Part shown: positions 1 to 4,681 of the stretch, piece after piece
How positions within the stretch are numbered: the stretch's first letter is position 1
Layout: the number at the start of each line of letters is the position of its first letter
NCBI GenBank assembly: GCA_964425275.1
Contig: CAYRLZ010000025.1
Location: 1 to 10,716 of the forward strand
DNA from: CAYRLZ01 sp964425275
GTDB taxonomy: Bacteria > Hydrothermota > Tepidihabitantia > Tepidihabitantales > JBDRVQ01
Direction of reading: 5' to 3'
Length of the DNA: 10,716 bases
The notes under the pieces: model-generated
Seen by the model: the letters and a program-made list of their open reading frames with translations, nothing else
The model's database searches: none
Told to the model about the DNA's origin: nothing
Translations under genes and position numbers: made by a program

Positions 1-2
1 AG

Positions 3-293
3 CGGTGCATTGAGACGGTAATATTACAGTTGCCGGTATGGTTTGGGCGGGAAAAGGTAAAGACCTTAGAGGAGGCGAATCAGGTATTAAAGGAGTATAT
101 TAAATACTACAACACGGTTCAGGTTCATCGGGAGATTAAGACAAGACCTTACGAGAAGAATTTAGAATTAAAAGACGAAAGTCGGTCAAGTCGGGTAGAA
201 GATGAGGTAGACCTGGGAAAAACTCTTATCGGGAGGAAAGGAAAGCAGAAAAAGACAATACGAAAAGACTTGGAGGGGAGGAATATCAATTAG
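3..293 (+). CDS. Transposase/integrase C-terminal fragment (5' truncated by window edge)
   Basis: The frame is open from the first bases of the window to TAG at 291-293, so this is the 3' end of a longer gene; an internal TTG at 30 is probably not the true start. The readable protein contains a Leu-Glu-Glu-Ala helix followed by KEYIKYYNTVQVHREIKTRP. This resembles the end of the DDE integrase core of IS3/IS481-like transposases, where a YYN..RPH-type motif follows the catalytic glutamate. The catalytic residues themselves would lie upstream of the window. The last roughly 40 residues are a highly charged Lys/Arg/Glu tail, longer than usual for these enzymes, and could reflect decay or a lineage-specific extension. 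No terminal inverted repeat can be assigned, so the element's right end is not defined. The family call rests on one short motif and is moderate. Confidence 0.55.
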   Translation, partial: RCIETVILQLPVWFGREKVKTLEEANQVLKEYIKYYNTVQVHREIKTRPYEKNLELKDESRSSRVEDEVDLGKTLIGRKGKQKKTIRKDLEGRNIN

Positions 294-767
294 AGAAAAA
301 ACCCTTTATTTAAACTTATACGGGCAAGAAGGCGGAGAAAAGAAAACTACCCAATCGGGCAATAACTAACTACATTAAAGGCAAATTAGTGAGGTATAAA
401 AAAATGTTAACGGCAAGAAAAGAGGCGGTAAAATCGGGAGTAAAGGTTCATGGGAAAGTTGCGCTAGCGAAGCGGTGCCGTAGGCACAATTTATAGTTGT
501 CTTAAAAGTTGCGATATCAAGTTGGAGCGACAAAAAAATTTTTTACTGGGGTTTCTCCAAAATTTTAAAAAACTACCTCTGTTCTTTTCACAAAATCAAT
601 TGCTTGTAAAAGTTGTAAAATCTGTCGGCTCTCACTCTAAATATCCCAATTAACTAATAACCTTTTTATCTCACCACTGGAATTTTTTCGCCAGGGCTCC
701 TTGGTATCTCCTCCTAATGAATCTTGAGGAAACCCCAGGAATCTTTTAAATCTTTTAGACGGAGCAT
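294..767. other. Gene-poor stretch downstream of the transposase, probably insertion-element debris
   Basis: No convincing gene is seen here. In the + strand a lysine-rich frame is open from 314 to a TAG at 494-496, with an ATG at 404 that would give 30 residues and a weak GAGG about 10 bases upstream. It matches nothing I recognise and may be decayed element sequence. The stretch contains a perfect hairpin GTGCC-GTA-GGCAC (475-487). It also has a 10-bp inverted repeat, CTGGGGTTTC at 546-555 and GAAACCCCAG at 729-738. The block around 533-575 is strongly AT-rich. Adjacency to the transposase suggests element-derived sequence, but no element boundary can be drawn. Confidence 0.4.
475..487. repeat. 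Short perfect hairpin GTGCC-GTA-GGCAC
   Basis: Five base pairs close a three-base loop, in a locally GC-rich patch (GCGCTAGCG just upstream is also palindromic) within otherwise AT-rich sequence. There is no T-run after it, so it is not an intrinsic terminator. It could be part of a small interspersed palindromic element or of an insertion-sequence end. Only one copy is seen in the window. Confidence 0.35.
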
Positions 768-800
768 AAAAAAGACAGGGCATTAAGCCCTGCCTTTTTT
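768..800 (-). terminator. Intrinsic terminator, strongest on the minus strand
   Basis: A-run, 8-bp GC-rich stem, five-base loop (782-786) and T-run form a 14+14 inverted repeat. On the minus strand the RNA stem GGCAGGGC/GCCCTGTC pairs completely with one G-U wobble and is followed by six U. On the plus strand the same position is an A-C mismatch. The minus strand is therefore the better terminator, although the flanking A and T runs would allow some function in both directions. It lies 78 nt downstream of the predicted sigma-54 start site and also downstream of the minus-strand NTPase gene. Confidence 0.85.
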
Positions 801-845
801 AGTGCCAGAATTGGCCGGCACCTCTTAGCACCTGAGAGACCCCTT
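768..845 (-). ncRNA. Putative small RNA transcribed from a sigma-54 promoter
   Basis: Counting 12 bases from the GC of the -12 element places +1 at A845, and the intrinsic terminator ends at 768, giving a transcript of about 78 nt. It would fold into three consecutive hairpins. The first is CTCT/AGAG (838-835 with 825-822, with one C-A mismatch and one further A-T pair). The second is GTGCC/GGCAC (821-817 with 806-802), and the third is the terminator stem. No protein gene follows on this strand before the transposase debris, so the transcript is unlikely to be an attenuated leader. A mini-frame GTG 831 to TAA 799 (10 codons) sits inside it, with AAGGGG at the 5' end as a possible ribosome site. 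It matches no RNA family I recognise. Transcription is inferred, not observed. Confidence 0.5.
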
Positions 846-855
846 TTGTTATAAG

Positions 856-872
856 AGCAACTTCTGTGCCAA
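856..872 (-). promoter_or_regulatory. Sigma-54 (RpoN) -24/-12 promoter
   Basis: Read on the minus strand, the sequence is TTGGCAC-AGAAG-TTGCT. It matches the established sigma-54 consensus TGGCACG-N4-TTGCW at every informative position except the G after TGGCAC, which is A here. The invariant GG (870-869) and GC (858-857) have the correct spacing. Predicted +1 is A845. The site is intergenic and points toward a strong terminator, which is the arrangement expected for a short stand-alone transcript. Sigma-54 promoters need an enhancer-binding ATPase, and no such gene is in the window. Confidence 0.75.
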
Positions 873-939
873 GATTAATGAATATAAGTTATTAAAACCC
901 AATAGGTTATTTTTTATGAAGGTTTGGCTGTTTACTAAA

Positions 940-955
940 TTGAAGTATTTTTCAA
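940..955. promoter_or_regulatory. Candidate enhancer (activator) site upstream of the sigma-54 promoter
   Basis: An inverted repeat TTGAA-N6-TTCAA is centred about 103 bases upstream of the predicted sigma-54 start site, the usual distance for enhancer-binding-protein sites. It is AT-rich and only 5 bp per arm, so chance is a real alternative. It lies in the short gap after the NTPase stop codon and has no T-run that would make it that gene's terminator. Confidence 0.25.
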
Positions 956-969
956 CATTCAGGCGAAAA

Positions 970-1503
970 TTACAGCAAAGATTTTATTGACTTAATTAAA
1001 TCCTCTAATATCCTATCCCGATTGCTGAGAGTGATTTCTATTACTTTTGTCTCCGGGGTTTTGGTAAGATGAGAGATAAACGGGATAGGCGAAATTGGGA
1101 TTGTGGCGATAATTGTCTTATCACTGGCAAAGAGGTCTCTTATTTCGGACCGAAACCTTTCAGAGAATAGTTCCATCTTACCGATTTCATCAATGATAAT
1201 GAGACCCGACCTTCTTTTTGCCCTTTCTAACTCCGGGAGGGCAACTCTCTCAAACCGCTCTTTGTCAAATTTATATCGGGAAACGCGATAAGGGGTCGGG
1301 AAATCAATGTGAGCCATTATATCCTCTTTTCCTTCAAAAGTTGAGATTTTGAAACCAACCCTTATTCCTTTTTCTCTTATCTCCTCGGTATAAAAACCGT
1401 ATATCTTCTCCTGGGGAAGAAAAAAATTTATCCGGTGGGCTAAGTTTTTTATTAGGGTGGTCTTCCCACTGCCCGGCTTTCCCCGAATGAGAAACTTCGC
1501 CAT
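970..1503 (-). CDS. THEP1-type nucleoside-triphosphatase
   Basis: A P-loop NTPase of the NTPase_1/THEP1 family, 177 residues, close to the family's usual size. Walker A is GKPGSGKTT (residues 8-16) and Walker B is LIIIDEIG (101-108), followed by the family's KMELFS stretch. The RxGFxI block (about 48-53) is also typical. THEP1 enzymes hydrolyse ATP, GTP and other NTPs slowly in vitro; the physiological role is unsettled, with links proposed to RNA or nucleotide metabolism. The protein should be cytosolic, as no signal or membrane segment is seen. The frame can be extended to a TTG at 1530, but the ATG at 1503 is preferred. It gives the family's normal N-terminus directly before Walker A, and the predicted transcription start (about 1526) lies downstream of the TTG. 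No clear Shine-Dalgarno is visible. It is divergent from the glmU-like operon. Confidence 0.85.
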   Translation of the reverse strand: MAKFLIRGKPGSGKTTLIKNLAHRINFFLPQEKIYGFYTEEIREKGIRVGFKISTFEGKEDIMAHIDFPTPYRVSRYKFDKERFERVALPELERAKRRSGLIIIDEIGKMELFSERFRSEIRDLFASDKTIIATIPISPIPFISHLTKTPETKVIEITLSNRDRILEDLIKSIKSLL

Positions 1504-1532
1504 CCGCACGCAAAGCAAAACGCAATTCAAGA

Positions 1533-1560
1533 ATTATAATTGAAGTGACGAAAATTACAA
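1533..1560 (-). promoter_or_regulatory. Sigma-70-type promoter of the NTPase gene
   Basis: On the minus strand TTGTAA (1560-1555) and a perfect TATAAT (1538-1533) are separated by 16 bases. Predicted start is near 1526, giving a leader of about 23 nt to the ATG at 1503. Confidence 0.6.
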
Positions 1561-1604
1561 TATCTATCCTGCCTTTCATCACTCACGAGGTCCATAAGAG
1601 AATG

Positions 1605-1632
1605 TTGACATCTTAAAAGAAGAGGGTATTAT
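1605..1632 (+). promoter_or_regulatory. Sigma-70-type promoter of the six-gene operon, predicted leaderless
   Basis: A perfect TTGACA (1605-1610) and TATTAT (1627-1632) have a 16-base spacer. Transcription would begin about 6-7 bases after the -10 box, at or next to the ATG at 1638. There is therefore no room for a ribosome binding site; AGGG directly abuts the ATG. About 44 bases separate this -35 box from that of the divergent NTPase promoter. Confidence 0.6.
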
Positions 1633-1637
1633 TAGGG

Positions 1638-2813
1638 ATGGTCTTTGTTTATGAGGATGTGTTCTATAAAAATCTATTCCCCCTAACTCATCTCCACCCA
1701 GTCTTTGAACTCCGCTGTGGTATCTTTTCGCCACTTGAACGGATTCGGAGGTTATATAAAAGGTCCGAGGTTGTTCTTCTGGTAAGAAGAGAATTGGAAG
1801 AGATAACGAAGGAGAAATATCCTAACCTTGCGGTTAACCCAGTTCTATTAAAGAAAGGCTTGTTTATCTCCGGCCGGGCAATCCTTTTCCAACCCATCCC
1901 GGAGGAAGGCGAGGAAGAGATTTTTACCGCGCAGGGTGATTTGGTTGGTTTTCGGACAAACCTATCCAATTTAAGGCTCTTCCCCCTTAAACCCCAAACT
2001 GTCGCAAAGCAAAGGCTTCCCACGACTGAGGTAAAGGCATTCTCCTTCAAAAATCTCTGGGACTTAATTACTTTGAATGAAAAGACCCTTCCCCTTGACT
2101 TCCCCGAAGGAAGGATTAAAGGTTTCTTAGATAAAAGGGCTTATGTCTTTGGTCCTCTCTCCCGACTTTATATTGAAAAGAAGGCAAAAGTTTTTCCAGG
2201 GAATTGCCTGAATCTTGAAACCGGTAATATTTATATTGATGCGGAGGCTAAAATTATGCCTTTCTCTTATATTGAAGGTCCTGCCTATATTGGGAAAAGG
2301 ACACTTCTCTTTGGGGCAAAGATTAGACCGTTCAGTAATATTGGTGAAGAATGCCGAATCGGGGGCGAGATTGAAAGTTCTATTTTCTTAGGATTTTCTA
2401 ATAAGTATCACGAAGGTTTTATCGGACACTCCTATATCGGTGAGTGGGTCAATTTAGGTGCCGGGACAAATAACTCTGACTTAAAAAATAATTATTCTCC
2501 GGTAAAGGTTAAAATTGGCAAGAGACAAAGCAAGACCAGTCTTATAAAGTTGGGGTGTTTTATCGGCGACCACGCAAAGACCGCAATCTCAACCCTCATC
2601 CCGACCGGCGCGGTGATTGGAGTTTTTGCCAATGTCGTCCAAAAAGGCTTCTCTCCTAATTATATCCCAAACTTCTACTTCCGGAAGGGAAGACTTTGGA
2701 AACTAAAAGAGGTAATAAATACCGCAAAGACGGTTATGAAGAGGAGAGGGGTAGAGATGAGTGAAAACTATGAGAGGTTAATAAAAAAGATATACTATAG
2801 ATGCATACGATAA
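1638..2813 (+). CDS. GlmU-like sugar-nucleotidyltransferase/acyltransferase
   Basis: 391 residues, resembling the 'alternative bacterial GlmU' group (TIGR03991-like; UDP-N-acetylglucosamine diphosphorylase / glucosamine-1-phosphate N-acetyltransferase family). The N-terminus, with YEDVFYKNLFPLTHLHPVFE followed by LRCG (residues 5-28), is the family's characteristic opening; the classical GxGTRM nucleotidyltransferase loop is absent. The second half, from about residue 185, is a left-handed beta-helix of hexapeptide repeats (IYIDAE, YIEGPAYIG, LLFGAKI). The block FIGHSYIGEWVNLGAGT (about 261-277) plus SDLKNNY matches the acetyltransferase active-site region. The likely role is synthesis of an activated amino sugar or related sugar nucleotide for cell-envelope or polysaccharide precursors, in the cytosol; substrates cannot be read from the sequence. 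It is first in the operon and overlaps the next gene by 13 bases. Confidence 0.8.
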   Translation: MVFVYEDVFYKNLFPLTHLHPVFELRCGIFSPLERIRRLYKRSEVVLLVRRELEEITKEKYPNLAVNPVLLKKGLFISGRAILFQPIPEEGEEEIFTAQGDLVGFRTNLSNLRLFPLKPQTVAKQRLPTTEVKAFSFKNLWDLITLNEKTLPLDFPEGRIKGFLDKRAYVFGPLSRLYIEKKAKVFPGNCLNLETGNIYIDAEAKIMPFSYIEGPAYIGKRTLLFGAKIRPFSNIGEECRIGGEIESSIFLGFSNKYHEGFIGHSYIGEWVNLGAGTNNSDLKNNYSPVKVKIGKRQSKTSLIKLGCFIGDHAKTAISTLIPTGAVIGVFANVVQKGFSPNYIPNFYFRKGRLWKLKEVINTAKTVMKRRGVEMSENYERLIKKIYYRCIR

Positions 2814-3355
2814 AGATAACCGGTAAAGGTGGACAAGGAGTAGTGTTCGCTGGTGAGATTTTAGCCTCCGCCGCGGTTATTGAAGGGAAAGAAGCCACAG
2901 CATTTGCCGCCTATGGTTCCCAGGCCCGAGGCGGGGAGGTAAGTTCCTATGTCGTAATCGCGGAAAGCGAAATCCCCTCTCCCTTTGTCTTTGCGCCCAA
3001 ATTTCTCATCTGCCTTTCAGAAGAAAGTTATTTGTGTAATACTTGCCTAATCTCAGAGGAGACGATTGTTATCTATGACTCAAGTTTGATAAAAGAAGTA
3101 AAGTGGGAAAAGAATCATTTTGGAATTCCGGCGACCGAATGCGTCCAAGAAGTCTCTTTTAATCCGCCCGGGGCTAATATGGTCCTCCTTGGGACATTTT
3201 CCGCGATAACTTCAATTATCTTGCTTGATAGTCTCAGGAATGCCTTAAAGGACAGGTTAAAAGGCAGGATTTTGGAGACAAATCTTTTAGCCTTAAAAGA
3301 AGGCTACAATTTAGTTAAAAGTAAACTAAGGAGGAGATATGATAAAAACCAATAA
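2801..3355 (+). CDS. 2-oxoacid:acceptor oxidoreductase gamma subunit
   Basis: 184 residues, the full size of the gamma subunit/domain (POR_gamma, PF01558) of ferredoxin-dependent 2-oxoacid oxidoreductases, most like KorC of 2-oxoglutarate:ferredoxin oxidoreductase. Diagnostic features are ITGKGGQGVVFAGEIL near the N-terminus (GGQG at 10-13) and AAYGSQARGGEVSSYVVI around residues 36-53. In the complete enzyme this subunit works with the TPP-binding beta subunit, the alpha subunit and sometimes a ferredoxin-like delta subunit, oxidising 2-oxoacids to acyl-CoA. None of those partners is encoded here, so it either acts with subunits encoded elsewhere or has been recruited to another job. Translation is probably coupled to the preceding gene through the overlap, as no good ribosome site is visible. 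Confidence 0.85.
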   Translation: MHTIKITGKGGQGVVFAGEILASAAVIEGKEATAFAAYGSQARGGEVSSYVVIAESEIPSPFVFAPKFLICLSEESYLCNTCLISEETIVIYDSSLIKEVKWEKNHFGIPATECVQEVSFNPPGANMVLLGTFSAITSIILLDSLRNALKDRLKGRILETNLLALKEGYNLVKSKLRRRYDKNQ

Positions 3356-4208
3356 AGATAGACTGCCCATAATCTCCGTTCTCGGAGAGATATCTCCACC
3401 CCGGCGCCGGCTCCCTTGGACAATTACCCACAAGGGAGAGCCTCGGGTCTTTCCCGGAACCGGAGGTATTGTCTATAATATAAAAGTTGGCGATAGAGTC
3501 TTCGGTTGGGTTGGTGACCACTTAGAACCCGGAGTTTCAATTAAAGCAAAGGATGAGGAGGAAAATCGCGCCTTAAATACCTATGCCTGTATCGGAAACT
3601 CCGCTAAGGTAGTGAGCGGACAAGCGAGCGGGGAAAAGGGATATGTTACCGGTAAACACGGGGGAATAGAACACGTCCTTGTCTGGTTTCATTATGAGAC
3701 CTTGGAAAAATTAGCCATTGGTGATAAGATACAGATAAAGGCAATCGGTCAGGGATTGGAGATTGCAGACTTCCCGGAGGCGAAATTCTATAATATCGAC
3801 CCAGAACTCCTCTTACTTTTGGGTGTTCAGATTAAGAAAGGTCTCCTCTATTTTCCGGTTACTCACATTATCCCCCCAGAAGTTATGGGCTCGGGTTTAG
3901 GTGGGATAAGTTCGGCGAGCGGGGATTATGATATTACAACTCAGGACGCAACAACTCTCCGGCGCTGGAAATTAGACTCTCTTCGCTTCGGCGATATCGT
4001 CTGCCTTTTGGATTGCGATAATACCTATGGCCGCTGTATGAAAAAAGGGGCAGTCTCAATCGGGGTCGTGGTCCATGGCAACTGTGTCGTGGCTGGTCAC
4101 GGACCAGGGGTAACGACAATTGCTACATCACCGACCGGCCGGATAAAGCCGGTTATAAATAATAAGGCAAACATCGCCAATTATTTAGGGTTAAATACGG
4201 AAAAGTGA
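3339..4208 (+). CDS. DUF4438 family protein
   Basis: 289 residues resembling DUF4438 proteins, a family known mainly from anaerobic and thermophilic bacteria (a Thermotoga member has, to my recollection, a crystal structure) and without an assigned activity. Conserved-looking blocks are the N-terminal SPPRRRLPW, VGDHLEPGVS (about 58-67), GKHGGIEHVLVWF (about 105-117), MGSGLGG (about 183-189) and a C-terminal VVHGNCVVAGHGPGVTTI. The clustered Gly, His, Asp and Cys residues suggest a ligand or metal pocket, but that is inference. There is no signal peptide or membrane segment. The start is well supported: AAGGAGGAG at 3328-3336 precedes the ATG. The gene overlaps the previous one by 17 bases and the next by 4, so it is part of the operon. 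Confidence 0.8.
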   Translation: MIKTNKDRLPIISVLGEISPPRRRLPWTITHKGEPRVFPGTGGIVYNIKVGDRVFGWVGDHLEPGVSIKAKDEEENRALNTYACIGNSAKVVSGQASGEKGYVTGKHGGIEHVLVWFHYETLEKLAIGDKIQIKAIGQGLEIADFPEAKFYNIDPELLLLLGVQIKKGLLYFPVTHIIPPEVMGSGLGGISSASGDYDITTQDATTLRRWKLDSLRFGDIVCLLDCDNTYGRCMKKGAVSIGVVVHGNCVVAGHGPGVTTIATSPTGRIKPVINNKANIANYLGLNTEK

Positions 4209-4681
4209 GAAAAGGGCAGAAATTTAAGGATAAGAGGCTCCCTTGGGATAAATACTTTATGAAAATTGCGAAAATGGTAAGCGAACGTTCGACCTGTCTT
4301 AGACGAAAGGTCGGGGCGATTCTGGTGAAAGATAAAAGGATCTTAGCCACTGGCTATAACGGACCACCAAGCGGTATTGCCCACTGTGAAGAAGTGGGTT
4401 GTCTACGAGAGATATTGAAATTAAAATCGGGCGAGCGGATTGAACTGTGTCGTGGTCTCCACGCCGAGCAAAACGCCCTTCTGCAAGCCGCCACTTCTGG
4501 TATTGATGTCTCAAATTCTACCCTCTATGCTACCCACCAGCCTTGTATCACCTGCACCAAGATGTTAATTCAGGGTAGAATAAAAAGGATTTGTGTCGCT
4601 TCCCCTTACCCGGATAAACTCGCCGGGCAAATGCTTAAGGAGGCAGGGATTAAATTTGAGGTCATCTCTTGTGAAGAATGA
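4205..4681 (+). CDS. dCMP deaminase (ComEB-like)
   Basis: 158 residues of the zinc-dependent cytidine/deoxycytidylate deaminase family. The zinc and catalytic signature is complete: HAE (H86-A87-E88) and PCITC (C114 and C117). The dCMP-deaminase blocks STCLRRKVGAILVKDKRI (about 29-46), GYNGPPSG (50-57) and HCEEVGC (60-66) precede it; the latter cysteines and C82 may form a second structural zinc site, as in some phage and bacterial enzymes. The reaction is dCMP + H2O to dUMP + NH3, supplying dUMP to thymidylate synthase. The start is a GTG overlapping the upstream TGA. A later ATG at 4259 would cut the conserved N-terminus, so the GTG is preferred. The C-terminus overlaps polX by ATGA. Confidence 0.88.
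   Translation: MRKGQKFKDKRLPWDKYFMKIAKMVSERSTCLRRKVGAILVKDKRILATGYNGPPSGIAHCEEVGCLREILKLKSGERIELCRGLHAEQNALLQAATSGIDVSNSTLYATHQPCITCTKMLIQGRIKRICVASPYPDKLAGQMLKEAGIKFEVISCEE

Noticed and set aside
314..496. Lysine-rich plus-strand open frame after the transposase
   Set aside because: Only 30 codons follow its ATG at 404, the ribosome site is weak and no family is recognised. It is kept only as a note in the gene-poor region.
637..766. Minus-strand open stretch ending in NWDI (stop at 639-637)
   Set aside because: It reads like protein, but there is no start codon with a ribosome site, it would run through the terminator hairpin, and it matches no known family.
822..857. Riboswitch-like string CCTGAGAG with alternative pairings on the plus strand (CTCTTA with TGAGAG or TAAGAG)
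   Set aside because: No gene follows on the plus strand within reach, and one of the arms overlaps the minus-strand sigma-54 -12 element, so a plus-strand riboswitch is not supported.
940..955. Terminator for the NTPase gene
   Set aside because: The stem is only 5 bp, AT-rich and not followed by a T-run. The strong terminator at 768-800 is the better candidate.
1504..1530. TTG start for the NTPase
   Set aside because: It adds nine non-conserved residues and lies upstream of the predicted transcription start, whereas the ATG at 1503 gives the usual distance to Walker A.
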